Source of the DNA: UBA6168 sp964643005
GTDB lineage: Bacteria > Bacteroidota > Bacteroidia > Chitinophagales > Saprospiraceae
Assembly: GCA_964643005.1 (NCBI GenBank)
Contig: CAZXQI010000002.1
Coordinates: forward strand, 1 to 64,000
Direction: 5' to 3'
Length of the DNA stretch: 64,000 nt
The translations under genes and the position numbers were made by a program. This document shows positions 27,360-34,979 of this stretch, piece by piece. Below the pieces are notes generated by a model. That model was not told where the DNA came from, did no database searches, and saw only the letters and a list, made by a program, of their open reading frames with translations. Positions within the stretch are counted from its first letter, which is position 1. Each line of letters opens with the position of its first letter.

Positions 27360-29462
27360 ATGATCAACTGGCGTGAAATCCCCTTTATTCGCCTGCTCGC
27401 CTCCTTTATCGCAGGCATTCTTCTGTCCATTCATTTCAACTACAAAATTCCAGGCGCTACCATCTTAGGCATCCTCCTGTTTTCGTCGCTACTGATAATA
27501 GGGCATCTTCGGGGCTACTACCGGTATCGTTGGATTTTTGGAACCGCCATCAACTTGCTTTTAGCGCTTGCGAGCTATTGGTTAACCTGGAACTTAAATG
27601 AACTGAACCACCCCACGCATTTCAGCTACATTGCCCCATCGGCAGAAAGCCTCATGGTGGGTATCGTAACCGAGGCTCCCATTAAAAAAGAGAACTGGAT
27701 AAAAATTCAAATTCACACGGAAGGTATCGGCGCTAGCGCCGACGAGCTGAGGCCCTGCTCCGGAAACCTGCTGCTATTTCTGCAAAGAGACAGTGTCGCC
27801 GAGCAGGTGGAGTATGGGGATATGCTGGTCTTTCATAGTCGGCCTTCGCTGGTAGAGCCTCCAAAAAATCCGCATAGCTTTGACTACTCGCGATTTCTCC
27901 ATTTTCAAAATATCCACTACCAGGCATTTGTGAGGGAAGGCTCCTGGCAGATATTGAGCGGCGGGCATGGGAATCCAATCTACGCCGCCGCCATTCACTG
28001 GCAACGGCATTTTTTAAAAACCCTGGAAAAGCACTTAGACGATGAAAAGGTGCTGGCCGTCGGCTCCGCTCTCATTCTCGGTTATCGGGACGAGATGCCC
28101 GAAGAAATCAGAACCTCTTATACCCAGACCGGCGCCATGCACGTACTGGCGGTGTCGGGGCTACACGTAGGCATCGTCGCCATGCTCCTTAATTTTTTTC
28201 TCAATCGCATCCGCGGACGCTCCCGCATCTGGAAGCTTGCCAAAATCCTCATTCTGCTCGCCTTCATCTGGGCCTTTGCGCTGGTCACCGGCGCCTCGCC
28301 CTCCGTGCTCCGCGCGACGGTCATGTTTTCATTTTTGACTACCGGTCTGTCGTTAAAGCGGTTTGCCAACTTTTACAACACCCTGGCTGTCAGCGCCTTT
28401 TGCCTGCTCTTTTACAATCCTTACTGGCTGATGAGCGTGAGTTTTCAGTTGTCCTATCTGGCCGTTTTCGGGATTGTCTATTTCGTTCCAAAAATCGAAG
28501 CGCTCTGGCCTGTCGAAAATAAAATCGGTCATTACCTCTGGCAATTAGTCTGCGTCTCCTTAGGCGCCATGCTGATCACCATCCCCATTTCGCTGTTTTA
28601 TTTTCATCAGTTCCCCACCTACTTCTGGCTGTCGAGTCTAATTTTAGTGCAACTGGCAGGCTTCGATCTGTTCTTCGGATTGCTCCTTCTCTTAGCTGAG
28701 TCCGTCTGGCCGGCAGCCGCCATCTTGGTGGGCAAGGCACTGTATGGTCTGATCTGGTTGGGGAATGCCTCCGTTTTCTTCATTCAAAAATTGCCCGGAG
28801 CATTGGCGCAGGGCATCTGGATAGGAGGCTGGGCAGTAGCCCTGCTCTATCTGGCTCTGACGAGCGGCATGGCCGCCATCAGCTTCAAAAAAATTAAATG
28901 GGCTATCGTCGGCATTGGGTTTCTGCTCGCGGCAAGCATCGGTTTTGCGTTCAGATCCATCCCCCAACTGAAGACTAAAAAGCTGATCGTCTATCACGTC
29001 AACAAACACACAGCGCTCGACCTTTTCGATGGGAAGACGGCCTATTCACTGACGAACAAGGACTTAGAGGAGAAAGCGCTTGGCTTTGCCGTGGATGGAA
29101 ACCGCATGAGCAATGGCATCAAAAAGGTACAAAGCTTTCATCTCGAAGATACCACCGGATTCAGTTCTGACATCTTCTTTTTTCAAAATGGCTTTGTGCA
29201 ATTTTACGATACCCGCCTCGCCATTGCCGCCCCCTCTCTACAATTCATTGGAAATAAAAAAATAAAAGTGGACTATCTGCTGCTGCGAGGTTCTCCCAAA
29301 GTTGAAATAGAGCAACTTCAGAAAGTCTATGATTTTAAATTACTCCTCTTCGACGCCTCGGATAAACGCTGGCAGATTGAGCGCTGGAAAAACCAGTGCG
29401 AGCAAATGGGCGTGGAGTATTTCGATATCAACGAGGAGGGAGCTTTTGAGGCGTCGTTGTAA
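27360..29462 (+). CDS. comEC: ComEC/Rec2-type DNA uptake channel
   Basis: Inner-membrane protein of the ComEC/Rec2 family, which passes single-stranded DNA into the cytoplasm during natural transformation. The 700 residues hold an N-terminal helix pair and a soluble OB-like domain (DUF4131, about 60-200), then the Competence domain with the signature TGAMHVLAVSGLHVGIVAML near residue 257 and about eight helices to residue 530. The last 170 residues are soluble but lack the HxHxDH motif of the metallo-beta-lactamase domain seen in Firmicutes ComEC; they look like a degenerate version. No other competence gene is adjacent. Confidence 0.9.
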   Translation: MINWREIPFIRLLASFIAGILLSIHFNYKIPGATILGILLFSSLLIIGHLRGYYRYRWIFGTAINLLLALASYWLTWNLNELNHPTHFSYIAPSAESLMVGIVTEAPIKKENWIKIQIHTEGIGASADELRPCSGNLLLFLQRDSVAEQVEYGDMLVFHSRPSLVEPPKNPHSFDYSRFLHFQNIHYQAFVREGSWQILSGGHGNPIYAAAIHWQRHFLKTLEKHLDDEKVLAVGSALILGYRDEMPEEIRTSYTQTGAMHVLAVSGLHVGIVAMLLNFFLNRIRGRSRIWKLAKILILLAFIWAFALVTGASPSVLRATVMFSFLTTGLSLKRFANFYNTLAVSAFCLLFYNPYWLMSVSFQLSYLAVFGIVYFVPKIEALWPVENKIGHYLWQLVCVSLGAMLITIPISLFYFHQFPTYFWLSSLILVQLAGFDLFFGLLLLLAESVWPAAAILVGKALYGLIWLGNASVFFIQKLPGALAQGIWIGGWAVALLYLALTSGMAAISFKKIKWAIVGIGFLLAASIGFAFRSIPQLKTKKLIVYHVNKHTALDLFDGKTAYSLTNKDLEEKALGFAVDGNRMSNGIKKVQSFHLEDTTGFSSDIFFFQNGFVQFYDTRLAIAAPSLQFIGNKKIKVDYLLLRGSPKVEIEQLQKVYDFKLLLFDASDKRWQIERWKNQCEQMGVEYFDINEEGAFEASL

Positions 29463-29495
29463 GATGGACAGCATAGGGTTTTTGATTTTTTGAAA

Positions 29496-29613
29496 TGATG
29501 AACGATGAGAGATAAATGGCGGGCGGTTTGAAAAAATCTCCGTTTAAGTCCGAAGTGAATTCGGATTGATTTTCTCCTCCGCCAAAAAATCATCTGCGGG
29601 AAACCGCACGCCA
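29496..29613 (+). repeat. intergenic repeat, copy 1
   Basis: Begins with a degenerate GATGAGA tract, then a 22-base core GTTTAAGTCCGAAGTGAATT plus CG (29542-29563) identical in the second copy at 34768-34789. Inside is the perfect inverted repeat TCCGAA-GTGAA-TTCGGA. It ends with an ATCTGCGG...CACGCCA block also found in the second copy. Confidence 0.65.
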
Positions 29614-29734
29614 AACTAAAGCTCCGCCGCCGAGCTTGATTAGTTAGGAATTACGATATAAGAAAGGCGATATAGGACTTTAGATTCCTTTTTGAAAAAT
29701 ACATCGGGCAGAGAGGGCGCAAAGGGGAAGGCTC

Positions 29735-29773
29735 AAAAAAAGCCGCAGGTCATTGAAGAGAACGACATGCGGC
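29735..29773 (-). terminator. terminator of tRNA-Arg
   Basis: Minus strand: GCCGCA (29773-29768) pairs with TGCGGC (29747-29742), the stem continues after one mismatch for several more pairs, with a small CTCTTC-type loop, and is followed by seven T residues (29741-29735). It lies 19 bases after the tRNA 3' end. Confidence 0.75.
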
Positions 29774-29791
29774 TGTGCAATTTTGTTTTGG

Positions 29792-29863
29792 TAGCCCCGC
29801 CAGGAATCGAACCTGAATCTAAAGTTTAGGAAACTTCCATTCTATCCGTTGAACTACAGGGCC
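29792..29863 (-). tRNA. tRNA-Arg (anticodon CCT)
   Basis: A 72-base cloverleaf on the minus strand. The acceptor stem GGCCCTG pairs with CGGGGCT, the D stem is GTTC/GAAT, the anticodon stem GAAGT/ACTTT encloses the loop TTCCTAA with anticodon CCT (reads AGG), and the T arm is TCAGG-TTCGATT-CCTGG. The discriminator is A and an encoded CCA follows (29791-29789). It has its own promoter and terminator, so it is a single-gene transcription unit. Confidence 0.96.
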
Positions 29864-29876
29864 GTTTTGTGGGGCG

Positions 29877-29906
29877 CAAAGTTAAACCTAAATCCACAAT
29901 TCCCAA
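29877..29906 (-). promoter_or_regulatory. promoter of tRNA-Arg
   Basis: Minus-strand TTG (29906-29904), a 19 bp spacer, then TAACTTTG (29884-29877): a full match to the Bacteroidota consensus. Predicted start near 29870, about 7 bases before the mature tRNA end. Confidence 0.7.
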
Positions 29907-29927
29907 CAATCCTCACCGCTTGCTACT

Positions 29928-30800
29928 TCAGGCAAAGCGACTCAGGACAGAGTGGACGGAACCGACGTAACTTCCGCCGAATAGGTTCACGTGCACCATC
30001 AGGTAGTACAGTTGAAAGACAGGTAGGCGTTCCTCCATCCCCGGCGAAAGCGGCCAGGCTGCTTCGTAACTCCGATAAAACATGCGGTCGAAGCCGCCAA
30101 ACAAGCGACTCATGGCCAGATCCATTTCTCTGTGAGAATAGTTCGCCGCAGGATCTATCAGCACCGGATGGCTGTCTTTACTAACCAAAAAATTGCCGCT
30201 CCACAAATCGCCGTGAATCAGTGCGGGCGGCTCTCCGGGGCAAATAGACGGCAGTCGTAGATACAATTTTTCAAAGAGCCGGGCATCATTTGCCGACAGC
30301 AGATTAGCGTGAAGCGCCAGCTCGAGTTGTGGCTGGAGGCGCTCATGGATGAAGAAATCTACCCAGGATTCATGCTGTCTGTTAGACTGTGGTAGCGAGC
30401 CGATGAAGTTATCATGGTCGAGACCAAACTGCGGCGCGGTCTGGCGGTGCAGCATGGCAAGAGTTACCCCAAATTCTTCCCAAAACCCTTCCCTTCTGTA
30501 GCCTGTTTCCACGTATTCCATCAGGAGAAAACTCCCCTCTGCTGTCTCCTCGCAGGCAATGACTTCGGGGATTCTCAACATCCCCGTATCGGCCAGCAGT
30601 TTTAGCCCTTTCGCTTCTGCGCCAAACATCTGCGCCGCTTGTACTCCCGTATTCAGCTTGATAAAAAAGCGCCCGGCTAAAGTGTCCAGCAGTCGGGTCT
30701 GGCTGATATCTCCTCCACTCACCCGTTCCACTGACCGGATTTCAGCGTGGAGAATTTCCCGACAACGTTGACGAATGGTTCCGGGCAAATTGATTGTCAT
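29928..30800 (-). CDS. fructosamine kinase family protein
   Basis: A 290-residue cytosolic kinase of the fructosamine-3-kinase/ketosamine kinase family, which phosphorylates sugar adducts on amines so that they break down (protein deglycation). The kinase-like fold shows a GGDISQTRLL N-terminal loop, the ATP-lysine region RFFIKLN near residue 48, the catalytic loop ALIHGDLWSGN near 195 and the metal-binding DPAANYSHREMDLAM. Length is normal. The actual substrate is not known. It stands alone between the tRNA and the helix-hairpin-helix gene. Confidence 0.9.
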   Translation of the reverse strand: MTINLPGTIRQRCREILHAEIRSVERVSGGDISQTRLLDTLAGRFFIKLNTGVQAAQMFGAEAKGLKLLADTGMLRIPEVIACEETAEGSFLLMEYVETGYRREGFWEEFGVTLAMLHRQTAPQFGLDHDNFIGSLPQSNRQHESWVDFFIHERLQPQLELALHANLLSANDARLFEKLYLRLPSICPGEPPALIHGDLWSGNFLVSKDSHPVLIDPAANYSHREMDLAMSRLFGGFDRMFYRSYEAAWPLSPGMEERLPVFQLYYLMVHVNLFGGSYVGSVHSVLSRFA

Positions 30801-31070
30801 GCGCTATAGCAGGTTTGAGTATTTGAAAAAAACCAAAGAAAGCCAGGATAGTTCTTTGACGGAAATTCACGCCCGTCCCAACAGATTTATATTTCAAAAT
30901 AAGAGGCAACTACCTGGACTAATGCTATTTCCCCAGAAAATTTACGCCGAAGGGGAATCCTCTCCGCAAAAGGTTCCCACTGATTTTCCGGCAATTGACG
31001 CAGGTTTTACCTTTTTTCAAATTTCAAAGGAATCTAAGCCGCTACGGTAAAAGGCGCATTCAATAGGGAT
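30801..31070. other. 270-base gap
   Basis: Between the fructosamine-kinase start and the helix-hairpin-helix stop. I see no convincing gene, RNA, promoter or terminator. Confidence 0.4.
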
Positions 31071-32027
31071 TTATTCAAACGACAGGTAAGGTTCCAGCCG
31101 CTCCCAGTCAGAGTCTCTGAATGGAGCGCCAATCTTTTTCAGGGCGGCCATGCCTGTAAAAGAGCCGTGTTGCTCCCGATAGTTGAAAAGAACCTTCGCC
31201 TGGAAAGAGCTGATGTAGGGGTGGCTCTTTAACTCAAATTCAGAGGCGGCATTGATTTCAATTTTTCTAAAAATATGCGAGTCCTCCAAAAAGGGCAGGA
31301 TTTTTTGAAAGGCGCTATCCGGCAATCCCATCGTTTCGCCTACTTGCTGAACAGAAGAAAAGCCTCCTAATTTTTCCCTGTAATTGACAATCCGGCGAGA
31401 ATAAGCCGAGCCAATGCCTTTGAGTTTTTGCCAGTCTTCCACCGTTGCCCAATTGATGTCAATGACAACCTGCTCTTTTTCTTCGGAAGAATACCGTGCA
31501 GGGAAAGAGGGTCGGTTCAACTCACCCGAAGAAACAACCGCAGCCTTTTCTGTCTGCGCCGGGCGGGCATCGGATTTAATCTGCACCCATGCTTCTAAGC
31601 GGAGGTAGTCTTCTTCACGCAGGGTATAGAGCTTTTTCAGGTCTTCTTTTTTGTAAAAGACGCCGCCTTTTGCCCGGTAGTTCAGAATGGTTTGAGCTAC
31701 TTTGGGCGACAAGCCAAGCAGGACAAAGTCTTCTTTTGTAGCAGTATTTGGATCGAAGAGGAAATACTTTATTTCTACGGGCGCCATCCCTTCTGCCTGC
31801 CTGAATGAGAAGACCTCCTCGCCTGCTTCGACCGTAGGCAGGCTGACGAGGGCGGCTATTTCCTCCCGGAATTCCGCAAAGTCTATTTTTTCTTTTTGGC
31901 GGGGAAACAAGGTAAGGATGTCGGGAAGTATCATGAAGAACAGGCACAGGGAACTCAGTACAATACAAGCATTTCGTTCAGTACGGGTGTAATAGAAATA
32001 CTCCTGGAGGGGGGCAAGGTTTCTCAT
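31071..32027 (-). CDS. membrane-anchored protein with three helix-hairpin-helix repeats
   Basis: From ATG 32027 (MRNLAPLQEYFYY) the product has 318 residues. A hydrophobic helix at about 18-38 anchors a soluble part that carries three ComEA-like DNA-binding helix-hairpin-helix units: FDPNTATKEDFVLLG near 96, IDINWATVEDWQKLKGIG near 185, and IEINAASEFELKSHP near 254, each followed by a VNYRxxxGGF-type second helix. It could bind incoming DNA like ComEA, but this class in Bacteroidota is not characterised and comEC is 1.6 kb away with unrelated genes between. The frame opens 6 codons earlier at 32045. A good promoter lies upstream. Confidence 0.82.
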   Translation of the reverse strand: MRNLAPLQEYFYYTRTERNACIVLSSLCLFFMILPDILTLFPRQKEKIDFAEFREEIAALVSLPTVEAGEEVFSFRQAEGMAPVEIKYFLFDPNTATKEDFVLLGLSPKVAQTILNYRAKGGVFYKKEDLKKLYTLREEDYLRLEAWVQIKSDARPAQTEKAAVVSSGELNRPSFPARYSSEEKEQVVIDINWATVEDWQKLKGIGSAYSRRIVNYREKLGGFSSVQQVGETMGLPDSAFQKILPFLEDSHIFRKIEINAASEFELKSHPYISSFQAKVLFNYREQHGSFTGMAALKKIGAPFRDSDWERLEPYLSFE

Positions 32028-32093
32028 AGGAATTCTGGTTTGCAATTAAAGCATTTGGGAAAATTTAATTATTCCAACTTTTTAGGAACTCAA

Positions 32094-32124
32094 CAAAAAT
32101 AACTCACATTTTTTATCTTGTCAA
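32094..32124 (-). promoter_or_regulatory. promoter of the helix-hairpin-helix gene
   Basis: Minus-strand TTG (32124-32122), a 20 bp spacer and TATTTTTG (32101-32094). Predicted start about 32087, giving a 60-base leader. Confidence 0.6.
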
Positions 32125-32215
32125 ATATTATTTTTAAGGATAATAATTTGAAAAAAAGTAATGGAATTTAAATTTAAAAAATAGATTAAAGGAAAAAAGG
32201 AAGTTCATTTTCCTA

Positions 32216-32223
32216 TATGTTTG
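32216..32223 (+). promoter_or_regulatory. TAnnTTTG -7 element of the GH57 gene
   Basis: TATGTTTG; transcription would begin near 32230. This overlaps the first in-frame ATG (32217) and so favours ATG 32295 as the real start. No spaced TTG. Confidence 0.4.
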
Positions 32224-32294
32224 GCCGCGTCGTTCAACGTCTGCCCCATAAAAATCGTTTATTCGTAGGTTTGCCAACAACAACAGTTGAAATC

Positions 32295-34697
32295 ATGTCT
32301 GACAATAAATACATCTGCGTCCACGGTCATTTCTATCAGCCGCCGAGGGAAAGCGCCTGGATTGAGGTAATCGAACTACAGGAAAGCGCGGCGCCTTTTC
32401 ACGACTGGAACGAGCGCATCAACTTTGAATGCTATGCGCCCAACACCGCAGCCCGCATTTTAGATGAAAAAAATTTCATCACTAAAATCGTCAATAACTA
32501 CGCTCATATCAGTTTCAATTTTGGGCCGACGCTGCTCTGGTGGTTAGAAAAGGCAGACCCCGATACCTACCAGAAAATTATACAGGCCGACAAGGAAAGT
32601 ATAGAGCGCTTCAGCGGACACGGCAATGCCATCGCTCAGGCCTACAATCATCTCATCATGCCATTGGCCAACGAGCGGGACAAGATAACCCAGGTGCATT
32701 GGGGCATTACCGATTTTGAGCGCCGCTTCGGTCGAAAGCCTGAGGGAATGTGGTTGCCCGAAACCGCTGTGGACACCGGCTCGCTCGAAATAATGGCAGA
32801 CTATGGCATTCGCTTTACCATCCTGTCGCCCAGACAGGCGAAGGCATTTCGAAAAATCGGCGACGCCAATTGGATATCGCTTTCCGAAAATGTGGATCCG
32901 CGAAGACCTTACCGCTACAATCTGCCCTCCGGGCGCAGCATCGCCTTATTTTTTTACGATGGAAATATAGCCAAAGACGTCGCCTTTCAGGGTCTGCTCA
33001 ACGACGGTATCGGCTTCGCCAACAGGCTGACCAGTGTCTTTGACGGCGACGGCGCTCCTCAGCTTTCCCACATTGCAACAGACGGGGAGAGCTATGGCCA
33101 CCACCATCGCTGGGGAGAAATGGCGCTGGCTCGCGCATTAGAAGCCATCGAAGAAAACGGATCGGCTACCGTCACGAACTACGCTGAGTATCTCGAAAAA
33201 TTTCCGCCGCAATACGAAATTCAGATTCACGAAAACAGCTCCTGGAGCTGCATGCACGGCGTGGAGCGCTGGCGTTCGGATTGTGGCGACACGACCGGTT
33301 CCCAGCCGGGCTGGAATCAAAAATGGCGCAGGCCGCTGCGCGATGCGCTCGACTGGCTGCGAGATAAGGAGATAGCTACTTACGAAAAAATGGGCGGCGA
33401 ATTAGTGAAAGATATTTGGGAAGCCCGCAACGACTATATCAGCGTCATCCTCGAACGCACGGAAGAAAATGTCAACCGCTTCATCAGTCGGCACGCCAAA
33501 AAGGCGCTGTCAAAAGCGCAGGAAGTTCAATTGCTGCGCCTATTGGAAATTCAGCGGCAGTGCCAGTTGATGTACACCAGTTGCGCCTGGTTTTTTGCCG
33601 AAATATCCGGCATTGAAACCAATCAGGTTTTGCAATATGCGCTGCGGGCAACCTATCACCACTACAACGTCACCGGCGAGAGTCTGGCGCCGGCGTTTAT
33701 CAAACTGTTAGAAAAGGCGCCCAGCAATATTTACCCAAATGGCGCCGTCAGTTTTAGAGCCAACGTAATGCCCTCCCAACTGACGCTGACCGGCGTGGGC
33801 ATGCACTACGCCGTGTCCTCCATTTTCGAAGATTACGAAGACAGCACTGAGTTTCTGCACTATAAAGTAAAGAACGAGGTGTTTGAGCGCATTCCTGCCG
33901 GCTCCCAAAAACTGGCTTTCGGCAGAACCTCCGTCACATCCACCCTTACCCAGTCGGAAAAGCGCTTCAGCTTTGCCGTGCTCTACTTTGGGCAGCAAAA
34001 TGTAATTGGCAGTATCGCATTAGACATGGACAGAGACGTATTTGACAAGTTTCACGCTGAAATGGCCGAGGCCTTCCGCAATGCTAATCTGGGCGATGTC
34101 ATCAACACGCTTCAATCATTTGGACAGGAAAGATTTTCTTTTAAAAACCTCTTTAAGGATGAAAAGCTAAAAATCTATCAGCAAATTCTTGAACTGAGCT
34201 TACCGCAGGTTGAATTTGCTATCGGAGGTTATTACAAGGACAACTACCAACTGATGAGCGGCATGGTGAAGAACAATATTCCCGTGCCGGAAGGTTGGCG
34301 AAATATCACGCTGTATGTCGTCAATAGGGAATTGCACCGCTTTTTTGAAGAGGGGAAAATGAGCGTCCGGGAAATTCAGTCTTTAGTAGATGAATTCAAT
34401 CGCTGGAGTCTGCACCTCACCGACGAGCAAAGCCTCAGCCTACAGGCCGGCGAAAGAATTTTTACCGAACTGCAAAAAGCCGATTCGACAGAGCGTAAAC
34501 CCGAGCCGCTAAACCGCCTCATCGGCATCTTAGAAGCCCTAAACCAACTCGGCCTCCAACCGGAACTCTGGAAAAGTCAGAACCTTTACTATCACCTTGC
34601 CCTACACTACCGCAGCAATGCCTGGAAAGGCGTTTCCAGCGATTGGAAAACCAGCTTTTTGCGATTAGGCGAATTGCTCACGATCAATGGAGAGTGA
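32295..34697 (+). CDS. glycoside hydrolase family 57 protein with DUF3536
   Basis: Large cytosolic alpha-glucan-acting enzyme candidate. From ATG 32295 the 800-residue product opens with the GH57 signature KYICVHGHFYQPPRE (residues 5-19); it has the GMWLPETAVD segment near 150 that carries the catalytic glutamate region and SHIATDGESYGHHHRWGE near 255. The second half matches DUF3536, often fused to GH57. GH57 enzymes act on alpha-1,4-glucans (amylase, branching or transferase activity); which one this is cannot be decided. It is convergent with a phospho-sugar mutase gene, fitting glycogen or maltodextrin metabolism. Confidence 0.87.
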   Translation: MSDNKYICVHGHFYQPPRESAWIEVIELQESAAPFHDWNERINFECYAPNTAARILDEKNFITKIVNNYAHISFNFGPTLLWWLEKADPDTYQKIIQADKESIERFSGHGNAIAQAYNHLIMPLANERDKITQVHWGITDFERRFGRKPEGMWLPETAVDTGSLEIMADYGIRFTILSPRQAKAFRKIGDANWISLSENVDPRRPYRYNLPSGRSIALFFYDGNIAKDVAFQGLLNDGIGFANRLTSVFDGDGAPQLSHIATDGESYGHHHRWGEMALARALEAIEENGSATVTNYAEYLEKFPPQYEIQIHENSSWSCMHGVERWRSDCGDTTGSQPGWNQKWRRPLRDALDWLRDKEIATYEKMGGELVKDIWEARNDYISVILERTEENVNRFISRHAKKALSKAQEVQLLRLLEIQRQCQLMYTSCAWFFAEISGIETNQVLQYALRATYHHYNVTGESLAPAFIKLLEKAPSNIYPNGAVSFRANVMPSQLTLTGVGMHYAVSSIFEDYEDSTEFLHYKVKNEVFERIPAGSQKLAFGRTSVTSTLTQSEKRFSFAVLYFGQQNVIGSIALDMDRDVFDKFHAEMAEAFRNANLGDVINTLQSFGQERFSFKNLFKDEKLKIYQQILELSLPQVEFAIGGYYKDNYQLMSGMVKNNIPVPEGWRNITLYVVNRELHRFFEEGKMSVREIQSLVDEFNRWSLHLTDEQSLSLQAGERIFTELQKADSTERKPEPLNRLIGILEALNQLGLQPELWKSQNLYYHLALHYRSNAWKGVSSDWKTSFLRLGELLTINGE

Positions 34698-34708
34698 GGA
34701 GTTTTTAA

Positions 34709-34848
34709 TGATGAGAGATGAGAGATGAGAGATGAATTTTTAATAATGAATAGGAGGGTGTAGTTTGGTTTAAGTCCGAAGTGAATTCGAACTGATTTTT
34801 CCCTTCGTCAAATACCATTCGCATTATCTGCGGAAAAAACTCACGCCA
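34709..34848 (+). repeat. intergenic repeat, copy 2
   Basis: Begins with about 3.7 direct copies of the heptamer GATGAGA (34709-34735), then the 22-base core shared with copy 1 at 34768-34789, and ends with the ATCTGCGG...CACGCCA block. The inner inverted repeat is weaker here (CGAA/TTCG). Confidence 0.65.
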
Positions 34849-34927
34849 GTCCAAAGAATCCCGGTCTAAAAAATCACCCCGACATGCGCCGCTCAACGCC
34901 ATCTCAAATGCGCTAAACCTAAAACAG

Positions 34928-34960
34928 AAAAAGCCCGACCAGCATTCCTGATCGGGCTTT
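34928..34960 (-). terminator. terminator downstream of the phospho-sugar mutase
   Basis: Minus strand: AAAGCCCGA, CAG, a 6-base loop, then CTGGTCGGGC-type pairing and five T residues (34932-34928). It lies 20 bases after the stop and has A residues on the other side, so it may work in both directions for the convergent GH57 gene. Confidence 0.75.
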
Positions 34961-34979
34961 AAGTTTAAAGTCTGGAGCC

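Larger units (their letters stand above)
29463..29788. other. intergenic region after comEC
   Basis: No gene seen. It holds one copy of a two-copy intergenic repeat (29496-29613) and the terminator of the tRNA-Arg gene (29735-29773). Confidence 0.5.
34698..34979. other. intergenic region between GH57 and the phospho-sugar mutase
   Basis: No gene seen. It holds the second copy of the intergenic repeat and the mutase terminator. Confidence 0.5.

Noticed and set aside
30775..31050. Plus-strand 91-codon frame in the gap after the fructosamine-kinase gene
   Set aside because: It starts inside the kinase gene, has no recognisable features and no promoter or family pattern.
34709..34735. GATGAGA tandem repeats as a CRISPR array
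   Set aside because: The unit is 7 bases with no spacers, so it is a short tandem repeat within the intergenic element.
29463..34979. Mobile element bounded by the two intergenic repeats
   Set aside because: No transposase or integrase lies between them, the copies are in the same orientation at the ends of unrelated genes, and the genes between look like ordinary chromosome.
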